Assembly: GCA_018902385.1 (NCBI GenBank) | Contig: JABSSW010000001.1 | Location: forward strand, 1,612,001-1,676,000 | Direction of reading: 5' to 3' | DNA: 64,000 nucleotides | Source: Physcia stellaris | Taxonomy: Eukaryota > Ascomycota > Lecanoromycetes > Caliciales > Physciaceae | Shown: positions 10,960 to 22,766 of the stretch, piece by piece | How the letters are laid out: every line of letters starts with the position of its first letter | How positions within the stretch are numbered: the first letter of the stretch is position 1 | Made by a program: the position numbers and the translations under genes | Notes under the pieces: model-generated | The model's input: the letters and a program-made list of their open reading frames with translations, nothing else | Told to the model about the DNA's origin: nothing | Database searches by the model: none

Positions 10960-11286
10960 CTACAAAACTGTTATCATCGGTCTCGCGGGGCGTTTTTCGT
11001 TTTGATGGTCGACGATGACTACGTTGCAGAACTTCTTGGCGGCGTAAAGCGCCTGGCCTTCGTTGACCTCCCCAACAAAACTTTCAACACACTTGTTACC
11101 GTCGAAGAGGGAGTCGGCGATCAGTTCGGGTGCGTCGTCGCTGCGGTGGAGTAGAGGGATGTTCGGGAGTGCCTTGAACACAAAGGTGCGATTCGAGTTG
11201 ACCATGAACGTGTCCGAGGCGACGACACGAAGACCTAGCAGGCCGAGTGCAAAAGCTGTGCTGAGCATAGTGAGGGGTGCCATCAT
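10960..11286 (-). CDS. Small secreted protein, short paralogue of the next gene
   Basis: The preferred start is the Met pair before APLTMLSTAFALGLLG, which gives a clear signal peptide and a 108-residue product; an upstream in-frame Met would bury it. The region ADSLFDGNKCVESF...ALYAAKKFCNVVIVDHQNEKRPA lines up with ADSLYDKLTCFESY...VLWAVNNFCKHTVINYQRQGRPA of the neighbouring divergent gene, including both Cys. The protein stops just after this block, so it lacks the C-terminal Cys-rich half that the neighbour has. It is either a truncated copy or a shorter secreted paralogue. Function is unknown. Secretion and the Cys pattern are compatible with an effector-like protein, but nothing proves that. 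Confidence 0.5.
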   Translation of the reverse strand: MMAPLTMLSTAFALGLLGLRVVASDTFMVNSNRTFVFKALPNIPLLHRSDDAPELIADSLFDGNKCVESFVGEVNEGQALYAAKKFCNVVIVDHQNEKRPARPMITVL

Positions 11287-11459
11287 TAGTCTGCTTGTAT
11301 CTGGTTGAAGATCGGGAATGTACTCAATCAGCCTTCTGGCAACTAAGGTAACTTTATAAGTTAATCTACTCATGTAACGAGCGCCTTCCAACCTTTTCCG
11401 TCGATTAAACCTTATCTTTCAATAGCCGAAAAGTCAACAGTCAGAAATTCAACAGCAGC

Positions 11460-11670
11460 ATTCCCAGTACTATATATTCGTAACACATCTCCAGTAGCAC
11501 TCCTCTACTTTCGTAACGCATTCTCAATACTCTGCTTCCGCGAATCATTTCCAGCTCTCTACTTTCGAAAAGCATTTCGTGCTCTGTACTTTCATAAGAA
11601 AATCCTAGTCTTACATTCGAAAGAAAATCCCATTACTATATACTCCTAAGTCAATCACCTCCCTCTAACC
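11460..11670. repeat. Degenerate ~30-bp repeats in leader
   Basis: The stretch before the secreted-protein gene repeats the theme CTCTACTTTCG-AA-GCATT several times, in units of roughly 25-32 bases with decreasing similarity. It is pyrimidine-rich and probably lies in the promoter or 5' leader of the gene at 11740. Confidence 0.5.
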
Positions 11671-11739
11671 ATCTAGCAAAGAAAGAAGGCGAACTAAATC
11701 TACCCGACCAGACATTTTCATTAAACCCGCACACACATC

Positions 11740-12363
11740 ATGGCACGCCTCAGCATCCTTGTGGCTCTTCTTGTGCTCTGCCTACTGTGTGTTCAAACCA
11801 TGGCAATCCCCCTCGGAGAGCCTTCAAATTCAACGATCATCGCTCGCATGAACCCACACGATTTGGACCACGATGGCGATGTTGACTACTACGATAACGT
11901 CATCGACACTGACCTGCTACTCCCCGCACCTATGGCTGATTCCCTCTACGACAAGCTCACCTGCTTCGAATCTTACGACGGCTCTGATGCGCACGAGCAC
12001 AACGTGCTCTGGGCAGTGAACAACTTTTGCAAACACACGGTCATTAACTATCAGCGGCAAGGTCGACCCGCCTGGATAGGTGTTGAGCATGAGTACGTAA
12101 CAACCCGAATCTTCGACGGGGATAATTCGGATTCTAAGTTCGATGACGTCTACCAACTGAAAATCAATGAATACTATGATCCCAAGACATGTGACAAGGG
12201 CAAAGAATTTTTGGATTTCTACCATCCCAAGGGACCGACCTCGTCGGATCCTTACGATTGTATCAGTCTCTTGTGGGGAGCGTGGCGTCAGTGCAACAAC
12301 AAAGGTCGTGGCGGGACCGTTCGATCGGGGTGTATCGACTACACTATTTTCCCGAGGAACTAG
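11740..12363 (+). CDS. Small secreted Cys-containing protein
   Basis: A single exon encodes 207 residues. The N-terminus (MARLSILVALLVLCLLCVQT) is a strong signal peptide with likely cleavage after MAIP. The mature part holds six Cys spread over LTCFES, NNFCKH, KTCDKG, YDCISL, RQCNNK and SGCIDY. The final block YDCISLLWGAWRQCNNK...GGTVRSGCIDYTI has the C-x(n)-C-GG-GC-Y arrangement seen in many fungal secreted proteins, but I cannot assign a named family. An Asp-rich patch (HDLDHDGDVDYYDN) follows the signal. The truncated paralogue is transcribed from the other side of the same 450-base promoter region, so the pair looks like an inverted duplication. Confidence 0.72.
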   Translation: MARLSILVALLVLCLLCVQTMAIPLGEPSNSTIIARMNPHDLDHDGDVDYYDNVIDTDLLLPAPMADSLYDKLTCFESYDGSDAHEHNVLWAVNNFCKHTVINYQRQGRPAWIGVEHEYVTTRIFDGDNSDSKFDDVYQLKINEYYDPKTCDKGKEFLDFYHPKGPTSSDPYDCISLLWGAWRQCNNKGRGGTVRSGCIDYTIFPRN

Positions 12364-13182
12364 TAGTCAAGCTTCCGGAGGTTACCGCTGGGACATGCCT
12401 GGGATATAGGTTAGGCGATTGGATGTTGGGAGTTAGATTGTGATTTTCTTCATGTTGGCGAGATCAAGACGCAGCTGTCGCCATGTCAGTAGATTGGCTA
12501 TGGATGCTTTGAAGCCCTTAGGGCGCGTTAATGTTCACTCCCATTGTTGCTAGAGTTGTGTCCTTTCAAAATCTGCATTTAGCTTTTAAAAACAAAACAG
12601 AAACAGACTTGCCCTCCGGATAGTTTAAACTTTTACGAGGCTTACCTCGTCGTGCCTTGCAACCTCTCAACCTCTTAGTCAACCGAGTTGGGAATCCTTG
12701 ATAGACAACTCAACAGCTCTCACAGCTACCTATCCAATACGAGGCTGAACAAAACCCGGAGCTCCGCTGGGTAGCAGGTGCCGAGACAATGTGCCCCTTT
12801 GCAGACCCGGTTCAACGCGTCCTTTACGGAATTCCTGACTCCACGTGAGAATTCACAAATCTTCATGAGCTTTGTGGCGTATCCCATGGTCTGGTAGTAA
12901 GTGGTGCTAATTTTTTTGATATACCGACAGACCTGCGAGTACCCGAGACATCACAATGACGTCACGCATTCGCAATCGTTCCGAAAGGAAAAAACTTCAA
13001 ATTCCTCATGAAATTGGGATGAACGCGAAACATTCATCGAGTCTTCATTGACGTCCTTCTTATGCATCTCATTCTGAAGCGGGTGTCCGTACTATCCATC
13101 GATTAAGTCTGGTAGCCTCCTCAGTAACGATCCATATGAGCATATGCTTTAAGGAGTCAAATTCAATATCAATAATCCTTCA
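12364..13182. other. Intergenic, 3' region and GH85 promoter
   Basis: No gene is visible. A perfect TGACGTCA palindrome (CRE/ATF-type bZIP site) lies at about 12957-12964, some 220 bases before the GH85 start, and is the only clear candidate regulatory site. Confidence 0.45.
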
Positions 13183-15866
13183 ATGAATTCATCTACCCTA
13201 CCCGATTGGAGTAAGATTGGCCGTCGAATCGGCAAACGTCTTAGGGATATTCTTCGTCCTCCGCAAGATACTGGTCCTACCTCAAAAGAACGGAACGCCC
13301 AACGACTTCGCGATGTACTCAAAGGCTTCGCATATTTTGATACGTTTGATGAGCTACTTTCTTGGTCACCCAGCGATGTTGATCCTGTACAGCAAGCCAA
13401 CACACCTCTCCTTCGGAGAAGTGCACGCAGTGTTCACGACTGCAGTAAACCTTCGGCGAGATTGCTATTGTGTCATGACTACAAGGGTGGGTATCACGAC
13501 TATGAGTGTGTGCGGCCAGGCCCAAACTCAGAGGAATGGTACAGTTGCGAGTATCTCCAATACGTCGAACTGTTTGTTTATTTCTCTCACAAGTTGATCT
13601 GTTGCCCTCCGCCATCGTGGATCAATTTGCTGCATCGTAACGGTGTGAAGACCTTGGGAACATTCATCGTGGAGCCGCAAACGCCCGGAATTGAGCGAAT
13701 GCTGGAATGCCGTGAAGGTAGATACACCGCAGCAGAGCAAATGGCAGATATGAGCAACACTTTAGGCTTTGACGGCTGGTTACTAAATATCGAAAACGAG
13801 TTCCCGGATTGGGTAAGACCACGTGAGAAGTTGACAAACTTCATCACCGCCTTAAAGCATTACCTTGGCCCAGACAAAATTGTGATTTGGTATGATGCAT
13901 TGACTGCGGAGAATGAGGTGGATTATCAGAATGCCTTAACGTCTCAAAACGCACAGTTCGCTAGCCGGGCTGGCTCCTTGTTCACAAATTATAAATGGAC
14001 AATGGGGAAGATAAGTGAAAGCCGGACACTTGCATCTGAGCTGGGCATATGTTGTTCAAGGATACACTTTGGCGTAGATGTATGGGCGCAGAATACTAAT
14101 ATGCCAGGGCCACCTCGAACTACCTATCCAAAGAAGGGAGGTGGCGGAACAAATACTGGATTAGTATGTCTCTAATAATTTCCTTTGCTACCTTTTCTCA
14201 TCACTTCCAGCTTCTTTTTGTCTTTCTGTAGGCCCTGCAGTAGTAATTCTCGACGGTGTAAGCGACTCTTATAGCCTGGTGTGGTGATCTTTCATGAGTT
14301 GCAATATCTTTCAGTGCAGTCATAGGTAAAGGCTTCAGCATTAGGTAGCATCCCTGATCAAAACAGGACGGTCTCATCTTCAAAAGAAGGAAGGGCACAT
14401 GCAATGCAAACCAGATTCTACATCCTCGCGATAGCCAAAGTCGGGAAGTAGGCTCACCTTATTTCGCGAGGTGTGCTATACGGATCTACGTAAACCTATG
14501 CGCTAGGTCACAGCAGAGATATGAGTGAAATCTCTGGATGCTTCACCACCACGCGTAGCGAGTGGATATATTGCTGTGTGTGCTGATTCTCTTCGTGTAG
14601 GCTACAAACGTCCTTGCCAGCGAAGGCTTTTCGGCGGCTATATTTGCACCTGCTTGGACCTTCGAACATTTTTCTACGTCGCCGTCCCTGCACGTACCAT
14701 ATCAACAGCGACGAGAATCTATTGCCAAGGCTGTTGATCGCTCCATGTGGGAGGGGTCTCTGCTGCCATCAAACTTGTTTTGCGGCTGCAGTCAAGATAG
14801 GCCTCATCATACCAAATACTACCAAGAAACTCCCATAGTGAAAAGTGCGACCGAATATCCGGCCGGATCATCAACTTATCTCCACACAGACTTTGCCAGA
14901 GCTTTCAAACAAGACAAGGATTGGGTTATGTCGTGCCTTGGCTCTCAGGCGATACTGCCACACTTGCTATCAGTTTCCGCTCCAGCTTCGAAAGCTGCAA
15001 AGCATAGTGGTGCCCGGCAAGTCTTCTATTGGCAATATGATTACGGCGGACTGAATATTAGACTTGGGGCCGCAGGACTGCCGGGCGAATTTCAGGAGGG
15101 CGACCCGATGGCAGCCTTAACAATTGACTCCTCCAAGCCCACTATAAGCCGCCTTTGCCTATTCAAAGTGAACATGGCTGGCGACGGCAGCTTGCAAGCT
15201 ATCATAACGTATCAATCGATTACCGCCGGAAGATCATGCGCTGTGGGCATCTATACAGCATACAAAACGGCGTATGTGGAAGAGCTCGAATACAAACATC
15301 ATCATCCCTCCTCAGCACGTTGTCCGAACGCTGTAGGTGTCGGGGCGCGAAAGTCTAAGCAAACGGAAGTGATCCAGTTACAGGCCGAGGGCGCGGACGC
15401 GTATCTTGTGGAAATAGGTATCTTCTGTCAAAGCATGGATTACAGTCCAGAGCCGTACAGTATTCTACACCTTTCGTCGCTCATGATCAAACCCAAGAGC
15501 TCAAAGAATCTTGGTTTCACCATTGAAAACTTTCGGACAATCGAGCGCGGAAGAGCACCGTATATAGAGACGCGACTTGCATGGACTTATAGCGTTGATG
15601 ATACAATGTGGCCTCTTGAGCTTCCTTGGAGTGCGACAACTGGCCCCTTCTCTCGCTTCACGATCATGGTAGATGGGGAAGATATAGGCTCTGCCTATTG
15701 TCTTGAATTTCCCGTGCGTAGAGAGGACTGTCATGGAGCTAATCAAGTGCAAGCGCGGATTGTTGGGCATTTGTTTGATGGCGGAACAGTTAACAGTGTG
15801 GAAATAACATTGTCACGAAAGGATCTTGCGCCCATGGTCGAGGATGACAATTGGAGTCTGCTATAA
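13183..15866 (+). CDS. GH85 endo-beta-N-acetylglucosaminidase (cytosolic ENGase)
   Basis: ENGase cleaves the chitobiose core of N-glycans, usually on free glycans in the cytosol. Two exons, 13183-14163 and 14601-15866, give about 748 residues. The family landmarks appear in order: LKGFAYFDTFDELLSW, LLCHDYKGGYHDYE, YVELFVYFSHKLICCPPPSW, NGVKTLGTFIVEP, and the catalytic strand GFDGWLLNIENEFP followed by IVIWYDAL. After the intron the frame resumes as ATNVLASEGFSAAIFAPAWT and runs through HTDFARAF to a beta-rich C-terminal region. No signal peptide is present, fitting the cytosolic form. The intron is 437 bases, far longer than its neighbours, and reading through it meets stops at once. A shorter internal splice does not keep the frame. 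Confidence 0.88.
14164..14600 (+). other. Oversized intron of the GH85 gene
   Basis: The intron starts GTATGT and ends GTGTAG. It carries a near-complete small intron at its 5' end (GTATGT, CTAATAA, then two AGs within 75 bases) and then about 360 further bases with stops in all frames. This looks like growth by insertion, but I find no terminal repeats that would name an element. Confidence 0.55.
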
Positions 15867-16715
15867 CTTCAAGCTAAGAGCATGAATGAAACCATGTTGG
15901 CCCGATCGGGTCGTCTTGTGCTCGCGCTTGCAAGAAGGTCTGAATCTTTTAGTATCAAGTCCGAGACCATGCAAAGACTTCCGAGTTGTGTTTCCGCGCC
16001 GTTGGATGGAAGTGGGCCCTTCGCCCAAACATGCCAGGGTAACAGTACTCGCCAAGAATCTTGCCGCGCGGAAGCCGGGCCGTAGTAATCCCGTATAGTG
16101 ATTAGTAGCTGCTATTCACATGTCTTGGTGAATCATTATTGGGTAACCGTCAAGTCAGTTTGCATGCGTTGCGAAGAAGTTCGTAAGAGCTCTGAATCCT
16201 ATTGTCTGGCTTTATAAGCTTGTTCGCCTTTGGTAGGGAGCGTTTGCGCGGCATTTCACAAAGCACCAATGACCACCACAGAGTCAAGCCCGAACGACTT
16301 GCAAGGACGCCGCATCGGGACGATTTCTACCTCCGCCACCAAGAAAGCAACTTAATCATAGCAAAATACTGATCTTTGCCTGATCTATAGTGATTCACCT
16401 AGTCACGGTAGCCCTGGCTTTTATTGGCCTTGTTATTGTCACTGACCCTTTGTTGCGGGGTTCATGGTGACAATAGCAAGGGCCTTGGTGAAGGCACTTT
16501 CGCAATCACCTTCATTCACCACTAGCAGCTGATGTTGCGGATGGCATACTCACGCGATTGCATTGGCGACCTCGTGGATTTGCTCTCGTGTTCGGGTTAG
16601 GCTCTTACAGCGCAATCGCGTCAAAACACTCTCGTCAACCCCACTTTACTCCTACCTGCAACACACGTCCATCAATATTAGAATTGTGGACTAATATCAT
16701 TCGCCATATTCAGAG
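15867..16715. other. Intergenic, 850 bases
   Basis: Only short overlapping frames without recognisable content occur here. The right part must contain the promoter of the gene at 16716. Confidence 0.5.
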
Positions 16716-19255
16716 ATGTCGAAGCTTGCCCAGACTGCCTCTCAATCAAAGAAACAAACCACCAATCCTGTCGACGAAAGACTTCGGCAGATCAGTCGAG
16801 ATATACTCCCTTCAACCCCGTATCAACTAAAGATAGATGTCGAGATTCGCCGAGACGGAAGTCAAGCGGTTGAGTGGAGACGGAGTTGTCCTTTCGAGCC
16901 GCATGAGGAGCGACTGCAATACCTTACATTTCGCTCGGACTTAGACAAAGATACCATATTTCGGGTTGTGGGTAATTGGGATGACGGCAATGGGAACATC
17001 ATGAAAAAGACGGGGAATTTAAGTGGGCTTAGTACCCCACTGCCTGGACAGTTGCCGAAGAAGAAGATCACCCTCTCAGATTACAAGAACAAGGCAGCTG
17101 GTCATGGAAGCACTATAATAACTTCGTCAAAGGCCGATGGGGAAGGTAAGGGCCTAGGGTTGGCTAACGGACCTGGGGCCCTGTCACATACGCCAAAGCC
17201 ATCGACAAATGCACCCTTGCACAGTGTCAAGAGGTATAAACTGCGCAGATTCCGGTTCTGCCCTTCCGACAGCTAACGATGTCTAGGCCGCTGGACGCCG
17301 AGTTAGGCTCCGAAGACACCATAAGGGATGCATCTTCTCCTCATCCACCGCCACCTAAGAAAGTGCGACTACCTTCTGATTCCACATCCGCCGCTAGGCC
17401 TACTGAAACCGAAGAACGCACCCTTTGGCAATTACCCCCAATGCTCTCGTCAATGTTCCCACCCGATTTCGAAGAGGAGCTTGCAAAGTTTTCAGCAGCG
17501 GAGCTTCCAAAGGGACATAGTGACACCGATCCGTTGACCAAACCATCAGTGGAAAAGACAAATCTCTTGATTGCTTCGTCCACCAAAGACAGCCCTCAAA
17601 ATGTCAAAGTAAGGTCCAAGGAGCTAGCTCAACCTACTGACCGCCGGGAGAAGACCTCGCCTTCCTTGAAAGCAGCGAAAACTAACCATGAGAGACAACA
17701 GAAGTCCACCTCTAATCATGCTACTATGAAAGGAGACGCAGGCGCCAAATCGCCGACGCTTGGAAACGTTGTCGAGGAAAAGAAGGCCGTCTCAGCAGCA
17801 ACATCAGCAAAATCGCCTCTGAAGTCAGAGAAGAAAAGTCTCGTTGCAAAGTTAAGGATACCGAAACCTATACGAAAGAATTGTATGAGGATTTTGCAAA
17901 TGCAACCGCGGTCCTCCAGAAAATTAGAACAGGATAAACGTAAAGCTGACGACAAGAAAGCACCGGTTGGGAAACCGCGCGACAGGCCGTTGACTGAGAG
18001 CACTGGGGAAAATCTAGAGTCTAGGTCTGAGTTAGCACAGGGGAGCACCCCTTCTGTAAATGGTAATGGACGAAAACTCAAACCTCCAGAGGATGTTTCG
18101 AGCACGCCCAGGTCCGGAGAAAAGCGCAAGCAACAGCACGATCAGGGAAGCACTTCAGAACCCATGACCAAGCGCCAGAAACAACCATCAGGATTGGATC
18201 TCTCGGAAAAGCCTCATACACCGGTCAAACCTCCCCTCAGGTCGCCACTAGTCTCGCAGCATAGAAGTGAGCATAATCCTCAATTAGCCACCCCGAAACG
18301 TGAGCTCAAGGGCACAGCGATGCACAGGATCGGATCGTCTGAGGGTGACGTGAAGACGCCCTTGGGAGCTGCTACAGGCGGTACACCTACAGTGAACGGT
18401 GCTTCTGAACGTGTCAACCGTGACGGGCGTTCCTCCTCCAACACTTCTGGCGGTATTGCCGCAGTCAGGCATGAGGATATTGCAGCGTGGAGAGCAGAGC
18501 AGAAGAAATTCGAAGCGCTCGGCCGAACACTGAAGCATGAGGCGAAAGCAGCCCTTCCGAAAGACGGAGATTTTAAAGATGATACGCCAACAATGAGGCG
18601 AGGCGCTGCCGTTGCCTTTGAGGGCATACTCGCCTTTATGCTTGCTTTTACGATCGGCGAGGAGGTCAGCCGGCTTAATCGGCAACCGGCAGAGCCCACT
18701 GCGTGGCGTTCCTTGTTGCCATATCTTCACTACGTCCAGAGAGTTACACGAATTTACCAGCCACTGCTTGGTCTCACGCATCAGCTCGAAGCCGTTTGCA
18801 GAGATCTCCTTCTCCTTTGTGACGCCGATCGCCTCGATCGCGACGTATTCCTTGCAAGCGCGCTCGACGACCAGCGACCTTCGAATTCGGATTCCAGTGG
18901 CCCTAATGTCTCGCCTTCTACTGTTGGAAGAGCCAAGCATGATTTCGCCGAGTTCCGTCCGAAACACATCGAGAACCTGCGGCAGGCCCAGGTTGTGTGG
19001 CAATTGGGCTATTCCGAGCTCTCCATACGCGAGATGCAGCGATCGTTCCCGAGCACCTGGGGCAAGAGTGCAGACTCACCCGGTCCTGGAAAAGGCAAAG
19101 AGAAGCTTTCGCCGAAGAACTATGCCGATGGGCCGTACTATCTACCTCTTGGGCCAACGACGAGTGGGATTGAAGGCGTCAGGGCTGGTTGGCAGATGCT
19201 AGGAGAGTGGTGCGGGAGGAATCAAGTGAAGTGGCAAGGGAAGATGGGACTTTGA
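16716..19255 (+). CDS. Large disordered, probably nuclear conserved fungal protein
   Basis: Two exons (16716-17233 and 17287-19255) give 828 residues. The 53-base intron has a GCTAAC branch site and joins HSVKR to PLDAELGSED. The N-terminal about 130 residues form an ordered block: TPYQLKIDVEIRRDGSQAVEW, SCPFEPHEERLQYLTF and PKKKITLSDYKNKAA. Residues about 190-560 are Lys/Ser/Pro-rich, highly charged and clearly disordered, with several basic clusters that could act as nuclear localisation signals. The last about 250 residues are helical (RHEDIAAWRAEQKKFEALG, then AVAFEGILAFMLAFTIGEEV and LLPYLHYVQRVTRIYQPLLG). I do not recognise a named family with confidence. The layout of an ordered N-terminus, long disordered basic linker and helical C-terminal domain recalls transcription-elongation scaffolds; that is speculation. 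Confidence 0.7.
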
Positions 19256-19893
19256 AGTTCACCATTCATGTTCCCCTTGCTTCACGATTCTTGTCCGAGA
19301 TGGACATTTGCTTTTATGGGTGGCGCATAGAACTTTCGGAGGAGTTGGGCGCAGGAGGAACCGGAACTTGGACGCTTGGGACACGGATGAGCGGTCTTTT
19401 GGGAAAATACGGGGAGGATCATGGAAGGAGTTTCTGCTTGCTTTAGGTCTTGCTAAGATTCCCGGCTCTTACGAGGCCATGCGATGTGCTTGCGTGTTTC
19501 TCATATGGGAGAGAAACAAGAGTGTGGGTCTGCTATCTATTTAGTCTTCATCTATCATGAGGACCGCCATCGAACATCTAAATACAGAATATGTCCGTGC
19601 AAGAGCCATTTCCACCAACTTCATCTCACGGTCTGGGATGCTGCGTTTTGGTAGAGCTGCAAAAAGGATTCCTAGTATTGCATGCGCATTAATAGGCTCA
19701 GGGTTATATCAGGGTTTTTGTCGTGGATACGATCCGGCCTCGCCGGCGTTAAGACCGTAACGAAATTCCAAGCGAAACGTCATGACGTGGGTTCCCAAGT
19801 GGGGACGGCCAAAGAACAAAATGATAATTCCGATTCCATACTGTAGGACGGCTGCATTCAGATTACAACCGCATATCGGAAAACCCGAAAAGA
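19256..19893. other. Intergenic, 640 bases
   Basis: I see no supported feature. The interval holds the 3' end of the preceding gene and the promoter of the isomerase gene, both on the plus strand. Confidence 0.5.
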
Positions 19894-21325
19894 ATGGCCT
19901 CGGTTTTCCAGCTACAATGTTCTTGCAACGTAGGTTCTTACGCGTGGCGCATTCGTTCATACAGGGCTGAGCAGAGGTCAGAATTATCCATGGGGTAGAC
20001 GAGGAAAAAATTCTCTGGCTGCCACCTTGTGCGCTGGTACTCCTGACACTGGCTTTCAAATCGAAGATGACAAGCCATATGCTGAGATGTGGATGGGCGA
20101 CTATGTGAGACTGTCTGTATTGCCACTTTGAATCTCATTACTGAATTGTCCTCAGCCTGTCCTGCCGGCAAAGGTCCTGAAGACAGGAGAGGACCTGCAC
20201 AAAGTGATAGATGACAACAAAGAAAAATTGCTGGGGAGCAATGTGATCAAGAAATTCGACGCACAGCTGCCCTTCCTCCCAAAGGTGTTGGCTGAACTGA
20301 CCACAGGCTTGGGACATGATTGACTCGTGTCTAGATCCTGTCCATAGCAAAGGCTCTTCCGCTACAGATCCATCCAAACAAAGATCTCTCGGCCAAACTG
20401 CACGCCAAAGACCCGGAAAAGTTCACAGACGATAATCATAAGCCCGAAATTGCTGTTGCACTTGGCCCCTTCGAAGTATTCGCGGGTTTCAAGCCCAATC
20501 GTGACATTCAAGTCCTATTCGACTCCTTGGAGCCTCTGAAAAAGTTCTTGCCGAAGGATCATCTTCCATTCAATAACGAGACGGTCAGGTCCGTATGTCA
20601 GAACATTCTAAGCGCTTCGGACGAGGCTATCAAGGAAACGCAGAGGGCCTTGCAGAAATTGCCGAGAGAAGCATTCGGTGAACAAGCTTACGTGCTTGAT
20701 CTTCTTCCGCGTCTTCAGGAGCAATATTCCGTAGAAGACCCTGGAAACCTGGTCGCCTTACTGTGTGTTCCTTGATCTCTTTCCTTCCTTCACCAAAGCG
20801 GTATCTCACGTTGACTTCTGTAGGACAATGAATTTCCTGAAGCTTTCCGCTGGCGACGCCATCTACGTTCCAGCCGATGCTCCGCATGCTTACTTGTCCG
20901 GTGACATCGTTGAATGCATGGCTCGCTCCAACAATGTGTTGAATACAGGGTTTTGCCCACGTGCGGATAGGGATAGCATCGAGCTCTTCACCGCTGCGCT
21001 TACTTTCTCCCCTCACAGCGTTAAAGATGTCCTCCTCGACGCAACGCCAAGTACGAGAAGTGGAAATGGGAAAACTGAAGAGTATAAGCCAGGCATGAGC
21101 GAATTTAATATGATGAAAACGACGCTTGGGAACGGCGATGCCGAGACCATTGAGAAGATAGGCGGACCAAGTGTACTTTTCGTGACCAAAGGAAGCGGAA
21201 GGCTCCTAGCTGAGGCCGAAACATACGAGCTCAAGGAAGGGTACATCTTTTTCGTGGGCCAGGGCATCGAAACAAAATATGAGGCAGGACAAGAACTGGT
21301 AGTCTATCGGGCTTATGCGGAGTAA
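19894..21325 (+). CDS. PMI40: Mannose-6-phosphate isomerase
   Basis: The enzyme interconverts fructose-6-phosphate and mannose-6-phosphate in the cytosol and feeds GDP-mannose for glycosylation and cell wall. Five exons (19894-19929, 19982-20104, 20156-20284, 20335-20762, 20824-21325) give 405 residues. The first exon codes only MASVFQLQCSCN and joins to NYPWGRRGKNS, the family N-terminus. Type I PMI metal-site segments are present: QIHPNKDLSAKLH, the HKPE motif in DDNHKPEIAVAL, and the late His in PHAYLSGDIVECMARSNN. The C-terminal cupin ends in VLFVTKGSGRLLAE. All introns are 51-61 bases. Every splice keeps the frame, so the gene appears functional. Confidence 0.95.
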
Positions 21326-21378
21326 CCACGAGCGCTGGAATCGATAGAAATAGTAGGACATGCCCACAACGGACTTGG

Positions 21379-22047
21379 TCATTGGCGGTCAGTAACGTTG
21401 ACCAAGGATTGCGAGTCTTTGATCATGATGCCCCAAGGACCGTAGTCTAGATACCCATCGTGTACGCTGATGAACATCTCTTTCGCCCCGTAGCGTCCAA
21501 CGAGAGACTTGAAAGAAGCCGATGCACTGAGTGCTAGCTTCGTGCTTAGTGATGGAAATCCCGGCGCTGTCGGAATCACCAGGTCAGCATTGCTGGTCAT
21601 GTCCAAGGTCTGAGTTGTACAAGATATCCCATACGTAGAGTGCTTCGACCAAAAACCCTTTGATGACAGGGTAGAGCGGAAGAAGAGCAGCAATGTGTAT
21701 TGAAAGGACCTACCCGCAGTACCCCTGATTCTGAGGAAAACACCCGTATCTGGAAAGTTGAGGTCGACGTTGGGACAAGGGTAGCCAGGTGGGGCGATAC
21801 TATTGGCACGGGTGACCATCTCCAGCAGCGTTAGTAAGGTTGTACGGTCTTTGACCGAGCCAGAGGGACCGTAGTGATGGAGTACGAGATAGCCATCTGT
21901 GTAATCGGGCAGAGGTAGTCGAAACGGTTCCGGCGGCCAGATGTTGACAGTGCTATTGAAGGGAGCGCGGTGAATGGATGCTACAGATTCGCTTGCAGCT
22001 CCGAAAAGGATCAGCAGCAACAAAGCAAGGGGTTTTGAGAGAGACAT
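21379..22047 (-). CDS. Predicted secreted protein, unknown family
   Basis: A 222-residue frame starts with a signal peptide (MSLSKPLALLLLILFGAASE). The mature part contains DYTDGYLVLHHYGPSG and a C-terminal block GAKEMFISVHDGYLDYGPWG. The middle segment (QYTLLLFFRSTLSS) is out of character with the rest. A 105-base GTAGGT..CTCAG segment there could be a frame-neutral intron, which would shorten the protein by 35 residues. I do not recognise the family. The gene is convergent with the isomerase gene, with only about 50 bases between the stops. Confidence 0.55.
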   Translation of the reverse strand: MSLSKPLALLLLILFGAASESVASIHRAPFNSTVNIWPPEPFRLPLPDYTDGYLVLHHYGPSGSVKDRTTLLTLLEMVTRANSIAPPGYPCPNVDLNFPDTGVFLRIRGTAGRSFQYTLLLFFRSTLSSKGFWSKHSTYGISCTTQTLDMTSNADLVIPTAPGFPSLSTKLALSASASFKSLVGRYGAKEMFISVHDGYLDYGPWGIMIKDSQSLVNVTDRQ

Positions 22048-22766
22048 GTCAAGGCACTTCGACTACCTCGCAAAGCATGACTCTCGATGTCCAAGATGAC
22101 CAAGTTTGAAGAAAGATGTCTCGTCCCAACATCCGCGACTCGCACGATAGACCGCTGGGGTTTGTCTTGCGCCTGAAAAGGCCTGCAAAAGCGTACCCTT
22201 GGCAAGGTAAAGCGGCCAGAGGGGTGGCTCTCTCAACGGTGAACGAACGGATCGGATAAGAGTGCGAATCCGTTTTGATCCGCCGGTACTCGCTCCAGAC
22301 TGAGCGCGTACACCGACGACACTATCCAGGCCACAGCGGATCCAACATCAGAGGATTCTGGATGGCATCGCGCAAGCACGGGAAATCATGCTGCGAGCTC
22401 TGCGCCTGTCCCAGTCACAGTATATTTGTTACCCTTCTGGGCAGCCTCGAAGATTGTCAAATTGAGGGATCTCTAGAAGCTGCGCATGCCATGTGGTACA
22501 GGAATTATGGAAAGAATGAGACTATTATATATGAGAGCAGCTGACAAGGATCGAATGCATGATTCCACGGCAGCGGTCGTTTGGATGCTGGCTACAGACA
22601 TTCGGGATCTAGGTAGTCGGAGGACACCCGTTGAAGTGAAACTGGACAGTAGGTATGTCAGACAATAATCCAATAGCAATATATGCTCAATTGGTTGAAT
22701 GTATAGAGCCGCCGTCGTCGACATGACGTATTCACTTTCACCTTCTACCTTAATCTCCTAACAGTA
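22048..22766. other. Intergenic left of the inverted-repeat element
   Basis: Short frames only. The part next to 22047 must carry the promoter of the secreted-protein gene. The right end supplies the TA flank of the inverted-repeat element. Confidence 0.45.

Noticed and set aside
17341-19003. Minus-strand frames of up to 239 codons
   Set aside because: They mirror the codon bias of the plus-strand disordered protein and contain no motif.
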